Of a stretch of 64,000 nt of DNA, positions 24,521-36,012 are shown in pieces. How positions within the stretch are numbered: position 1 is the first letter of the stretch; each line of letters starts with the position of its first letter. Below the pieces are notes generated by a model. It was not told the DNA's origin, made no database searches, and worked only from the letters and a program-made list of their open reading frames with translations. The position numbers and the translations under genes are program-made. Origin of the DNA: Armigeres subalbatus (Eukaryota > Arthropoda > Insecta > Diptera > Culicidae); assembly GCF_024139115.2 (NCBI RefSeq), contig NC_085141.1:134725822-134789821 (forward strand). The letters run 5' to 3'.

Positions 24521-27500
24521 AAAGTTATGACATTTCAAACATTTCACAATTTTCACATATAGTAAACAAAAAAAAAATTTCCGTGTATTTTTTTCAAGAA
24601 TCACTGATTTGATGCTGATTTTATTGTTAAGGGCCTTGCGTGAGTTAAACAAGTTGTTTGTATGATATTCCATATTTATGTATTCATCGATATTATGTAT
24701 ATTATATGTATAAATATTATATGTATAAATAAATAAAAATGAATTAATATTATCCTAAGTATTAAATTAAATGTGGCAGTTACACAATGTTGTTATAGAA
24801 ACTCTAAGAGTTTTGGGTTTGAATTTTGGTATGGGTTATGATATCATGAAAACAGTTTATTAATACTTATTGTTTATTTATTTTTATTCAAATTTTTTAA
24901 AATATCGAACACTTTTGAATTATTATCAGCACAGTTTGAGTAGAGTTTTGCTTTAATTTTATTTTCCGACAATGGAATGAAACAGTGAAATTTTTGGGTT
25001 CCTTGGATCGTTTTCGCGTTATTAAATTGCTCGCTGAGCTCTGAAGCCTTTATTTCGTACTCTTCAGTAGTAGTAAAACAAAATGATAATTTGGTTAAAT
25101 CTTTTTCTTTTCTACGATTTGCCCAATCAAAAAGTTCTTTCGCAGTTTTAATTGGATGCTCACGTTCTTTGGCTAAACTTGCTCTTGTGGCCATACGCTT
25201 TAAATATTGTTCCTCCAATAGCATCACAAGGACCTTTGCCATGTAATGTAGCAAAAAAATGCCATTCTGCATCAATTCCGTACATTGATTTAAATTGACA
25301 TAGGCTCGAAAAATTCTTACGATTTTTGTACTGCGACGCTGCTCCATCAGACATGAAATATATCTTTTTGACTTCTTTATGCTTCTCAACGCGTAAAAAG
25401 TTAATCATTTTCAATGAACAAGTTTACGGATACTGAATCGTGTCTTAAATCTTCGGAAATTATAATAAAACTTAAGTGTTCAATTTGCGTACTTCCATTA
25501 AAATAAATAACGAATGGATGAATTGTAGCTTGTTGTACGTTCCAGTGATGGGACTGCACTTCATCTTGCAATACAAAGCTGTAATTTTCAGAAAAATCAC
25601 AAATGACTAAAAATTCACCATTTTGTAATGTATTTTTCGTATTTTTAAAAAGCTGGATTGTTCTGTTTTAATGAAATCGTGAGGATTAAACTTTCTAATT
25701 TCAAGCAAAAATATGACACAAACTCATCTACAGGTTTTACAATAGTTTCTATGTCACACCTATCCGTGGTCACCCATTGCTCAAATGATAACTGATCAAT
25801 ATATTTTTCTTCAAACTCAGCGAATAAAGTATTTTCCAATGATGAAGAATCTGGACAATCCGAACAAGATCGTAGATAGCAATTTGTTGTTGTATTTTCA
25901 CACAAAAGACTACCAGTTAACATTTTAATATCCTTTGTTAAATTGATTCTTTTCAAACTATGTAAAATAAGATTAATATTCTCATGGGTTGTGCACACAC
26001 ACACATTATGTGTTCCTGAATTGGAAAGAAGCTTACATTGCCTTGGCCGAAGGCTTGCAAATGAGGAAAACCTATTTTAATATTATCGTGAATTTCCTTG
26101 AAGCGTGTACGCTTCTTTCAAAGTCGTCATCATTAATCGTTTTTGGATTGCTTGACGCTTTCCATCTTTTTTACTGATACATAATCTTTTGACCAGGCAT
26201 AGCTCGACTTACTTCATCATCTTCAAAATATTGAACTACTATTTCTTTTGTCTCATCTGTTAATGCAGTACTAGACCTAGTATTTTTGGTTGAAAGACAG
26301 TTATTCTTCAATTGTTTTGCCTCTTTTACTGTATTTCTATTGGTTTTGAACTCATCAATGGCATCCTGAATAGACCACGAACTTGGCAGCATCGACAAAA
26401 TCAATAATTTGTCTTTCCTTGTCGTGGCTGCATTCGAGAACCTTTCCTTCATATTTATAATTACCTCATCGTAGTCTGTATTTTCCACATCATCAGGTCC
26501 TAATTTGAAGAGGTTTCTTCGTACAGCTTCGTTTATTTCACGGTATTTCTCCGGGTAATAAACGTAGTCCATCTTACTCCATTTAATCGGAGTCACTTTT
26601 ATCCCAGCTATGCCCTCGTTAAAGCGTTCGATGTTGACCTTTTGGATACACTCATCTTCCGATTGATTTGTTGAAACAGATTTCGCTGATAGTACGGTGG
26701 CAAGGCTCTTAGCACTTAATACTTCTGGTAATTCCTCAGTTGTTGTCGATACATCTGGCAATTCCTCAGTTGCTGTCGTTTTCGAACTTCCTGCGCTCTG
26801 CTCAACCGATGATATACAGATTGCTCTTTTGTCAACGTTTAGACGGCAGGACGTGCAAATGCGTAAATTTGTATTCAATGTGGACATTGGAGCATAACCA
26901 GTCGCTTTCAGTTTATCTATGGTGCTTTCGGTGAGATTTCGTAACTCTTTTGAACACTTTTTTCCATCAAACGGCCTACAACAGTTGAGAAAGCGGCTAC
27001 TCATGTTGTTCGTAATATTTCAATAAACAAAATCACTTTTAAGTTTTTACTGACTAGTTTGGTGTCATTTGCTTGACTGAAGAAAAAATTACTATAAGAT
27101 CTTTAACAACCTTAGTAGTAGTAATTTTTTGCTTTTTCGTGAGCATTGTCATGGTATGTACCTATCATGCATTTGTTGTTGTTGAAGATACCCGTTTCCT
27201 CCGATCATAAAGTCTATTCTCTAAGAGGTATATTTTTGCAGGTAAACTATAGACGTACACGTGTATATAAATCTTTGATTTTGCAGCTTTTGTCTTAAAA
27301 ATAACATTTCTGATATGTTTCTATCAACGTTATTATCAACAGGTTTCAACACTATTAAAAGATTTTTCGCCAGTCACGTGCAATGAAAATTATGACACGA
27401 TCAATACTTTTGATCACAACACTGGATCGTGTCTAAGTTTCTTATAGATGCTATGAATAATTAAATCAAAATATCATGAAAACAACTTGTTTAAATCACG

Positions 27501-27613
27501 TCCCTTAACAATAAAATCTGCATCAAACTGCAATTCTCGAAATAACTTACACAGAAAAAAATTTTTTTTTACTAAATGTGAAAATTGTGAAATGTTTGAA
27601 ATGTCATAACTTT
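24521..27613 (-). mobile_element. DNA transposon with ~145-bp terminal inverted repeats and DGAASQYKN-type gene
   Basis: The ends 24521-24669 and 27470-27613 are inverted repeats. Each begins AAAGTTATGACATTTCAAAC, then CATTTCACAATTTTCACAT, and ends near TTAAACAAGTTGTTTG and CATGATATT, with about 80% identity by eye. Between them is one minus-strand gene, so the unit has the build of an autonomous cut-and-paste transposon of about 3.1 kb. No target duplication could be fixed because both flanks are themselves repeats (hairpin MITE on the left, R1 on the right). The gene is frameshifted, so this copy should be inactive. Confidence 0.8.
24874..27004 (-). pseudogene. Transposase-like gene with DGAASQYKN signature, broken by frameshifts
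   Basis: Starts at ATG 27004. The N-terminus has paired cysteines (NCCRPF, later ICTSCRLNVDKR), suggesting a zinc-binding site. The first frame runs 277 residues to 26171. Later blocks are LRPRQCKLLSNSGTHNVCVC (about 26030-25990), CSDCPDSSSLE, DRCDIETIV, FLVICDFSENYSFVLQDE (about 25600), YFMSDGAASQYKNRKNF (about 25350-25300), WHFFATLHGKGPCD (about 25230) and KELFDWANRR, ending at 24874. Frameshifts are visible near 26165, 25660, 25420 and 25205. Proteins with this block order are known as uncharacterised repeated proteins in insects and Hydra. The spaced aspartates in the CDFSEN, SDGAAS and GPCD blocks could be a DDE/D-type triad, but that is inference. I do not know a superfamily name. Confidence 0.75.
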
Positions 27614-27616
27614 TTT

Positions 27617-28027
27617 GTTTATTAGTTTACCATCACCAAATTTTTATGGTAGATTGCTAATATAATGGAATTGCTAGAATAATTTCCCTAAAAAAATTAC
27701 GTTCGAAAAAAGATAGAGTTTTGAGATATTTGAGTTTTTGTGACAAAAATGATATTTTAAAAGGCAAAAAAATTTTTTTTTACTGTGCACATTTTCTTAA
27801 GAATCACCATTTAGTTGTCTAACTTTGCTGAAAAAATCATAACAATCGAACATTCCGTTTTTGCTGTGCAGCTTTTTAAATATTTTTGAACCATTTTCAC
27901 ATACACCCTTTTGAAAAGCTAGTCGTGACTCAATATGAAGATTTGATATCGAAAAATGACGATTTAGATGAAATTGAAAAACTGTGCAGAGTTTCAAATA
28001 TTTTCGAAATGGTCGCTCAGGATCGAC
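27617..28027 (-). repeat. Dispersed repeat R1, copy 2
   Basis: Inverted relative to 18325-18770. It directly follows the transposon's right end. The minus strand is open through ESRLAFQKGVCENGSKIF and ends FFSKVRQLNGDS near 27797. I cannot tell whether this is a decayed coding remnant or chance. Confidence 0.7.
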
Positions 28028-28029
28028 TG

Positions 28030-28733
28030 ACATGCCCCCGTGGAATGCCTCACCTACCTTATCTCGGCGCAGCGCAAAGTGCGTATCATATGTGCATAAG
28101 AGCCATAACAAGTAAGTATGCATAACTTCCCCAGCCCGTGCAGTGCATACCGTCCACTATAACCCGCTCCCATGGGCTGCAATCTATCAGCCGAATATCT
28201 TGTACACACTTTTATTTGCCATGCGCAAACCGAAGCGTAGGATCTGTTCGATTCAGGAAGGTTGCGCGCTTCCACTATAAGCACCATTCGCAGCAGAGCC
28301 AAAGCGTCGTGCCGCCAAGTTGGAGAAAAAACATTTTTTGCTTCGATCTCCGTCCCGGTCTGGGAATTAAATCGAAGCAGTTATCATTGAGGTGTCGGAT
28401 GGTTTTTATTATTAATTGAAGCTGTTATTATTTCGAGAAGTAATACCTGCTTTCGCTAGCAGGTTGCCGACGTTAACGTTGCTTTTTTAAAGTGGTTCGC
28501 GCAAGCTTTGCATAGCTCACAGATCCACTGGCAAAACAAAAAAAGTCACGATAAGCTTCTTACAATATCTCATCGCTGGAATGTAAAGGTTTCAAAGGCC
28601 ATCCCAGCGCCCTAAAAATAAGACAGATTATCAGGTTTAGCATATAAAATAGGGGGAGACCGCGCAGCGCCGGACACCTCCTTCCACCATCTTATGTGGT
28701 ACAAAAGAAAGCTATTGAAACGTATTTTACTTG
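28030..28733. other. No gene seen
   Basis: GC-richer, apparently single-copy stretch at about 28020-28330, then AT-rich DNA. No motif recognised. Confidence 0.4.
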
Positions 28734-28735
28734 TA

Positions 28736-28946
28736 AAGCCTGTCCACGTTAAATTTCGGACACTGTGACAATGTCCAATTGATTTGTAGCCATTTTATCA
28801 CTTTGGACAAGAATGAAAACACGCTGAACGAATCACTAAGGCGGAGATATTGAGTTGTCATGTAAATTGATCTTCTCAGTAGTTTGTGAAAATTTTGAAA
28901 AATCTCCTTGGATGATGGGTGTCCGAAATTTACCGTGGACAGGCTT
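28736..28946. mobile_element. TA-flanked MITE, copy 2 (AAGCCTGTCC family)
   Basis: 211 bp, inverted relative to the copy at 1528-1738 and flanked by TA (28734-28735 and 28947-28948). The ends are AAGCCTGTCCACGTTAAATT and GAAATTTACCGTGGACAGG plus CTT. The interiors match in reverse complement (GACAATGTCCAATTGATTTG, GTAGCCATTTTATC). Confidence 0.88.
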
Positions 28947-28948
28947 TA

Positions 28949-30214
28949 TGGAATATCAGGTATCAGGTATCAGAACGTCGGCTCAGGAGGCACGTTCCAC
29001 TCAATTTGGGGGATTTGTGCCATCGCCTTCACTGACCTTTCTCATCATTTACCTGATGGAAAAGGAAGTGAAAAAGAAAAGGAGGAGGAGATGAAGTTCG
29101 AAAGGAGAATGAAACAGGTTTCTGGGGAAGGAGCCCTTGATGAGGGTTTTTGAATACGCCAAAGGCAAAACACAGAGTAGACTGTAAAAACAACGCGTAA
29201 AGGAAATCCATATTGATATGGAAATTTCTATGTTAAACTAAGAAATCCAAACCGGGGAACAATACAAAAGATACATTTTGTAAAACGTAATTCGCCTAGC
29301 ATTTAAAAAGGCCGTATTTGTTTTTTTTTAACTTTATTAATGTGTAAAAGGCTGTATTTGTGACTATAACGCTATCACAAAGCTCTTAAGCGTTATACTG
29401 GCTCTGTAAAGGATCTATGAAGTCGACAAGGCGAAATAAAGTGCTAATGGTTACCTGTTTTTTTTTTCGAAAAACTCAAAGGTGCAGCCCAATCGGGATA
29501 TACGCAAAGGTGACGTAGGACTACGTAGCTATACGAAATGGATGGTATTTGCCATAATAATTTGTGCCTCTTTAATTACATTGAGCAAACTGCTCGGAGG
29601 TCAACTGAATCAAGAAGGGGAATAGTTGTTCCCAGTTGGATGGGCTTTGAGTCTCTAACCATGGAATTAACATGACTCATCGGCCGCATCGCCACTCGAC
29701 TGGCTTTCAGTGGAGGATATCACAATCCTAGAAGACACCATCTTCAAAAATGTCTAAAATAAAGGAGAAATAAGCAGAATCAGAAGTGGCATGAAACCAA
29801 ACGCAAATATCTTTATTTGCAACGTTTGGTTTTCACCCGCGATGGGAACGTCCGTGGTAAAATGAGGAGAACTTCAAGAATCAATTACTCATAGGGACAC
29901 GGCAGGTATTTCCGTCCATCGTCATAGGGGTTAAAACCAACGAAAGCAACGTACATTTGCTAGAACTCCACTATAGCAGAACGTTTCTCCTGAGCTTACG
30001 ATTTGGTACGTATGAGTTTTACAAAAAAGCGTCTCTTTTATTGGTTTTCGAGACTATGACGAACAGACGAAAATACCTGCCATGTCCCTAGTTCTTTTAG
30101 AACTTAAACTATTTATCCAAGAAGAGGTATTGGCGTCTTCATTCTTCTTCGAAATTTTCTGACAAAATTATTTGGTTTTGTTTCTGTTAGTCATTGCAAT
30201 TGAAATCAGTTTTT
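28949..30214. other. No gene seen
   Basis: A purine-rich stretch at 29050-29110 (GAAAAGGAGGAGGAG) and several T-runs. No coding motif recognised. Confidence 0.4.
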
Positions 30215-30600
30215 TCCGATGTTATACAAAAGAAGAAGAGATAGATTCAAAGTGCAAAACTTAATCGTTTTGCGACGGCAGAAAGCTACTCTTCGGTAGC
30301 AGAATCACAAGCACTCCATGGAAGGGATGATGCAATACATTTGTTTGAATGGATGGAATCATCCACAGCAACCGGCCAAACGCCGATGCTACCAAAACAG
30401 ACCATTTTTGCAATCAACCCTGAGAAGAACCAATTTACTTTTCTCAATGCGTCTTTCCAATAACTAACTGTATCCAAATGCTTTTCGGAATCTTGCGTTG
30501 AAATTGTCCGACAGCCACTCGAAGATTTTTCGCTAGGCCTCCATCATTTGAAATAAATTTTCAGCATTTCCATGGTGCTACCCACGTCTACAAATGGCTC
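30215..30600 (+). repeat. Dispersed repeat block X, copy 2
   Basis: Shares with 12290-12604 and 35215-35790 the phrases CCAAACGCCGATGCTACC (30375), GAGAAGAACCAATTT, CCAATAACTAACTG, TTTTTCGCTA and AATAAATTTTCAGCAT. It lies at the 3' end of the minus-strand LINE. Confidence 0.6.
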
Positions 30601-30862
30601 GCGTACGTAAAGTAGTAATAAAATTCTTTTTCATTTCATTATTTTTGTGGTCTTATATATTTTTGGTTACATATCAAGTGTTTGATCTTGAGATCCTTCA
30701 TCTTTGCATGACTTCAATTTAATAATACTCTAGTTCGAAACATTTGCATTGCAAAATCCTACATGTTAGCCTACTAAGGCATTGGTTGGTTTCTAATTAA
30801 CTTAAAACTAACAATTTGATAACCTAGCTACTCTATTTACACTACGAGAAAAATTTGATAAC

Positions 30863-33491
30863 CTAGATTGGAACAAGCGCCCTAATCGCTACTTGATCCG
30901 AGAAGGCGCAGCGATCACTAAACTTTTCTTTACACTCACCAAAGCGTTCATGTAAGGTTTTTATCCCGGCCAGATGGTGGACCTCGGATGTTCTTGTCCT
31001 GGGAGGGGTGTTGAGGATCATCCTCAGGAATTTGTTTTGGACCCGTTGAAGTTTGAGGTGGTGGGTTTTAGCGCAGCTATCCCAGACCGGCATGCCGTAT
31101 TCGATCACAGGGAAGATGATTTGCTTGTAGACAGCAAGCTTATTTTTCAGGGACAATGACGACCGGCGGTTGACCAAAGGGTACAGTAGTTTCCACAAAA
31201 CGTTACACACACTTTGTCACCGTTTTGTCAACCTGTTGCGGAAAATAAGCTTGCTGTCGAGGGTCAAGCCAAAGTAGTCGGCCTCATTGGCCCATTCCAC
31301 AGTCGTGCCATTGAGGATGATTTTACAGTCCCCAGGTGGAACATGTTTAGAGTGGGGGAAAATGATGACCTGGGTCTTCGCCGCGTTGATACAGATCTTC
31401 CAGCTGGTGAGGTACTCTGTCAGGGCATCCAGGCCTCGTTGGAGTTTTGCCACTAGCGCTCTGATCACTCTACCGTTGTAGACGATGGATGTGTCATCTG
31501 CGAACAGAGACAGAATGCCGCCTTCTGGAGGTTCTGGCATGTCGGAGGTGAACAGCTTGGAGGACGCCTGCGACGATGTTGTGCGCAATGGAGCTCGCTC
31601 CGCTGATTGAGACCCAGAATGTCCTTGACGACAGGTAATTTTACAGGTAAGATTTTCACCAGGTAGCTGGGAAGATTGTAGCGTTGTAGTGTGTGCACCA
31701 GGCCATCATGCCATACATTGTCAAATGCCTTCTCGACATCGAGTAAGGCCATGGCGGATGTTTTCGCGACAAACTTGTTCCGTCTGAGGACGTTGGTAAC
31801 TCGGGTCAGTTGGTGTACAGTTGACCGACCGCGTCGGAAACCAAACTGTTCCTCGAGCAAGATGTTGAGATTTTCGGCAGACTCAAGTAACCGATGATGA
31901 ATAGCTTTTTCGAATAGCTTGGATAATCCTGAGAGATGGCTGATGGGATGATAGTTTTTGGGTGAGGAAGGATCCTTCCCAGGCTTCCGGATGGGGATGA
32001 CTTTCGCTGACTTCCAGGACGATGGGAAGTAGCTGAGCCGGAGACACTGATTGAAGATCAGCGAGAGGTGCTCAAAGAACGGCGCACTCATGTGTTTGAG
32101 CTCGAGATTCAGGATGCTGTCGAAGCCTGGGGCCTTCATATTCTTCGATGATTTGATATAGGGCATCAATTCGCCAGCTAAGATCTCCAAATCCTTCGAG
32201 AAGCCGTTGGGAATAAGATGCTAGCATGCTCGTTAACGGCTGGTTCGTGTGGACTGACGATGTTCTGTCCAACATTGTGTGAGCTGACAAAGTGACGACC
32301 TATTTCGGCGACCTTCTCAGCATGAGCTATCAAGCGACCTTAGTACCATTGTTGACTAATGGGATCAAAGGTGGAATGGGCTGAAGCTTGGATTTTAGAA
32401 TTTTGGTCATTTTCCAGAACGGCTTAGCATAATCTGGGAGAGTGCGGATCTTATTCGAGAAGTCGTTATTTTTGAGGTCCACCATTCTGGCCTTGATAAT
32501 TTTTGTGATTCGATTGCAGCGTGCCTTAAGCTCAGGCAGTCCTGCGAGTGACATTCCGCAATCGAATCAAATCTTTGGTGAGTGTATCGATGTTTAAGGA
32601 GTTGCTTACCTGCCGAGCCTTCGGGACATGCTGCTCCCGGGCCACCGAGATTGCCTCTTCGATGGCGCACAGCTGGCAGTCGATACTTTCTGGCGTCTCC
32701 GGACGCACCTCGTAATCGACGAAGTTGTCGACGCACTGCTGGAACCGCTGCCAGTTCACTCGATGGTAGTTCCTCCGTAACTGCTGGTGCCGATTGACCG
32801 AGGAGCCCAGTTCCGCCACCACCGGATAGTGATCCGAACTGAGCTCCTGGTATTCAACCGGTTGCGAGACGTGGTCACTCAGGTTTGTTATGTAGAGGTC
32901 GATCGTTGCGTGGGCACCGGACCGACTCAGCCGAGTGGGGGAATCCGGGCTCAAGATCGTGTAATGGCCTTCCTCCATGTCGTTGCTCCAGATGGTGCCG
33001 TTTCGATTGCCGCGACTGTTGCCCCAGGCTTGATGTTTGGCATTCAAGTCGCCGGCAATGATATACTGGCCTTGCCTCCGCGTCAGCTTGACGATGTCCC
33101 TCCGAAGGGCAGCCGATGATCCATCGCCGGCTTTGGCTTGCGTTGGACAGTATGCCGCGATGAGCGCGATTGTGCCGACCGAAGTGGTGATTTCGACACC
33201 GATCGCCTCGATGACACTGAGCTGGAAGCTTGGAAGCAGACGACAGTTGATGTTGTAGCGAAGAGCGATAGCCACACCGCCTCCCCTGGTCGGCCGGTCG
33301 AGTCGCACGATGCGGAAGTCCGGGATGTTGACGTTCACCTCCGGTTTTAGGTGCGTTTCGGTGATGAACGCCACGTCTATTTCCTTCTCCTCAAGGAAAT
33401 CCTTCAGCTCAATTATTTTGCTCTTGAGCGAGCAAGCGTTCCAGTTGACCAGGCCCACCCTAGCAGCCATTTTCAATGATGAACATGCCAA
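30863..33491 (-). pseudogene. LINE copy 2 ORF2 (endonuclease/reverse transcriptase), frameshifted
   Basis: Starts at ATG 33491 in a frame overlapping the ORF1 end. An open stretch of 319 residues holds the endonuclease: VNWNACSLK, FITETHL, RGGGVAIALRYN, AGDLNAKHQAWGN, IDLYITN and SSDHYPVV. These are the metal- and substrate-binding motifs of apurinic-type LINE endonucleases. A frameshift near 32545 moves the linker to another frame, and further breaks lie between 32330 and 32190. The RT domain (32190-31465) has HPISHLSGLSKLFEKAIHHR, GFRRGRSTVHQLT and motif A ALLDVEKAFDNVWHDGL. The FADD box (LSLFADDTSIVYN) is in another frame at about 31510. The thumb region follows in two frames to the stop at 30863. 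Confidence 0.87.
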
Positions 33492-34664
33492 GAGTGAAGA
33501 CCTGGTCGAAGCGGGTTTTGCAGCCGCGCAGTCGAGTGGCGAGCTGCGCGAAGATCGGCATGAGTTGTTCCGAAGTGTACAGCGGAGCAGATTCTTCCGA
33601 TGGGACGGCTTCGTTCTCCGACTGCCGACGGAACCCAGTAGGAGGGAGCGGGGGCCATTCGCTGGTGGATGGTGCCGACGATGTTGGAGCTTGGACCGAT
33701 GCTGCTGCTGCTGCCAGTCGCTTGTGCGGCTGTAGCGGTGGGAGTAACGGAATCACACGACGGGGAGCCGGGATGGCTGGAAAGTTCACTTCGTTGATTA
33801 CAGGAACACGGTTCTTCTTCGGCATGGTCCTGGTGGAAGCCTTCTTCCGGATTTCCAGGAACTCGGTTCGCTTTGGGCAGCCCTTTGTGGTGGCCCAATG
33901 CTTGTTGGCGCACTTGGGATCGGCCACCTCCATTTTGTCACACTCATCAGTCAGATGGGGTTCGCCACACTTGTTGCAGCGCGGCTTCATGCGGCAGTTC
34001 CTGGTTCCGTACCCGAAATTGAAGCAGTTGGTGCACTGCGTGACGTCGCGGTGCACTGGCCGATATCGCTCCCAGTCAACGACGGTGTAATTTATAACGC
34101 CAACCAGCTTCAGGTCCTTCCACGTGGTGGAGCCGTGCTCCAGGTGGACCAGGTAAAGCTGGTCGCAATAACTCCTCGTCTTGTCGTGACGAGCGATCTT
34201 GTGCAAGGCCACCGGTTTCAATCCGCAACTTTCGAGCTCAGCTTTTAACTCCTCTTCCTTCATGTCGTGGAGTCCTCGCAATAGTACTCATACTTGTGGA
34301 CCTCGAGGAACTCCACCGCGGATTAATGATGGTCCTTGTTTGCCGGCATTACTTTCACGCCCTCGCTGCAGAGCCGAAAAGTACATTTCAGCCCTTTAGC
34401 GATCAGCTGGCGAATTTTTGGGCGCAATTCCGGTGGATCGCCCTTGACAAACACGGGTGGGCACTTCTCCTTCCGCTCCGGTCGCACCTGCGGCAGCTGC
34501 GATTGCTGCTTCTTCCTCTTTTTCGGCGGATTGCCGGCGTCATCAAGCGGCAACGGCGAGAACACGTTGCTCTGCAAAAGCTGCTTGGAGGGGTTACCCG
34601 CGCTTCCAAGAGCAGTGTGCTTAGGCAGTTTTCCAGCGACCGAATCGGCCACCGAGTCTCCCAT
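33460..34664 (-). pseudogene. LINE copy 2 ORF1 (gag-like, zinc knuckles), one nonsense and one deletion
   Basis: Starts at ATG 34664 (MGDSVADSVAGK). The frame extends upstream without a stop, but this ATG aligns with copy 1. The basic KKRKKQQ stretch is present. Codon NKDHH is followed by TAA at about 34323-34325 where copy 1 has CAA, and about 40 bp present in copy 1 (HDHPGTKSLKAM) are missing just after. The next frame runs 34281-33460 and carries CTNCFNFGYGTRNC (a knuckle with H replaced by Y), CNKCGEPHLTDEC, and a third Cys/His cluster CANKHWATTKGCPKR. A proline-rich tail ends in GMFIIENGC. The last bases overlap the ORF2 start. Confidence 0.85.
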
Positions 34665-34953
34665 GACGGGTCCGGGAGAAAATAACGCCAACGCGACGAA
34701 TCGAAAACGTAAACAGCGAACGAACGAGAAAAAAAAACACTTGGAAAGAATGCGCGAGCAAAAAACACGTCCGTACGTGCTGCTGTCTCGAACTGGAATG
34801 ACCCGCCCCTTTGCGATCTGATATGGGTGTAAATATAATGTGCACTCATAACGATTAATGATGGAATTACTTCGGGGCGGGGCTAATGGAATTACTTCAT
34901 TAGATATAAGAAAGCTGCTTTTCGGCGCGCGCGAGCCATTTTGATCGAGATTC

Positions 34954-35210
34954 TGCAGACAACAGACCGTTCGGAGAATGACAAATTGTAAAAATCTTAT
35001 GAAATTTTGTGGCAAGATTCGGAATTTGGTTATGATATGTTGTTTATCTAAAATGCGTATTGTTGCGAGGAACGACAACAGAAATTTGACTCAAGACGAA
35101 GTTTCTTCATATTATCATTATCAAAACATTATCTTTCGGTATCTGTCTGTCCGTGCGACGTTCACCGATGGGTGGTTGGTGTAGATAGTTTCCACTGAGG
35201 TGGCATCTCC
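34954..35210 (+). repeat. Dispersed repeat block Y, copy 2
   Basis: Same orientation as 15765-16040: GATTCTGCAGACAACAG, GAAATTTTGTGGCAAGATTC, GAATTTGGTTATGA at 35022 and TTTGACTCAAGACGAAG. It is followed by a third block X. Confidence 0.65.
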
Positions 35211-35214
35211 ATTG

Positions 35215-35790
35215 ATTTTATACAAAAGCCACCATTTGATACAAAAGAGATTGATCCGACTATTCGAAATAAACTTTCTTCAAAGTACAAAACTCAATCG
35301 TAAATAGCGAATTTGATAGCGCGTCGGAGGGAGATGATGCAGTAAATTTGAATGGATGGGATCACTAACAGCAACCAACCTACCACGCCAAACCCGATGC
35401 CACCGAAACAGTTAATTTTCACAATTAACTCTTTCTTTCCATAAAATGTTGGTCCTCAGAAGAACCAATTTTCTCTTCCCAATGTGCCTTTTCAACTAAC
35501 TGACACCACAATTTGTAATAAATTTTCAGCATCGGCACTGGCGGTGCGGGATCGCAACAGTGCTATTTTTATAGTCAACCCTTTCTTCATATAAAATTCT
35601 GGTTTGTTGAGGTTGAATGATCTGCAGCAACACACCGAGCACTATCATCAATGCGATGGATTTCCGTTGAAAATGTTACCAGCGCCTCCGTGATGCTGTG
35701 TCCGCTCCGCTGCGATCTCTTTGATGCGTCCGCTCTGCGTGAAATCTTGTTCCAAATCAAATCCAAAAGATTAGATCCAAACCCGCAAGT
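35215..35790 (+). repeat. Dispersed repeat block X, copy 3 (longest)
   Basis: Contains CCAAACCCGATGCCACCG at about 35388, CAGAAGAACCAATTTTC, AATAAATTTTCAGCATCGG and GATGCTGTGTCCGC. It is longer than the other two copies and followed by block Z, suggesting an original Y-X-Z order. Confidence 0.6.
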
Positions 35791-35809
35791 GATTGATTTT
35801 TGATGTCTG

Positions 35810-36012
35810 TACTAGTGATGCATGTACGTGATTGGCTAGTTTACCTATTTCTAAAATTTTTATCAATTATCGATAATAAATCGTAGAAAATTAGTATTTT
35901 CATATAAATACAAAGAAGCGTTGACTCATCCTTGATCGAATGGTCCAAAAAAATTGAGAATCCATCGAGAAACGGTTGAGATATTGAAGTTTAAGGTCTT
36001 GGCTTGGCCTAA
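35810..36012 (+). repeat. Dispersed repeat block Z, copy 2
   Basis: GATGCATGTACGTGATTGGC, TTTACCTATTTC and CGAGAAACGGTTGAGATATT in the same order as 16335-16480. It leads directly into the second 23-bp array. Confidence 0.45.

Larger units (their letters stand above)
30605..34953 (-). mobile_element. Jockey-type non-LTR retrotransposon, copy 2 (better preserved)
   Basis: Full-length-looking copy on the minus strand. The 5' end is near 34950 (GATCAAAATGGCTCGCGCGC in sense), followed by ORF1 from 34664, ORF2 from 33491, and an AT-rich 3' untranslated region to about 30610 with adenine-rich sequence. It keeps zinc knuckles, the full apurinic-type endonuclease core, RT motif A and the FADD box, all absent or damaged in copy 1. 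It is still inactive because of a nonsense codon, a ~40-bp deletion in ORF1 and several ORF2 frameshifts. The two copies lie 18 kb apart in opposite orientation. Confidence 0.88.

Noticed and set aside
24874..27004. Host gene with introns rather than a transposon gene
   Set aside because: The breaks are single-base frameshifts, not intron-like gaps with splice sites, and the gene is bracketed by long inverted repeats.
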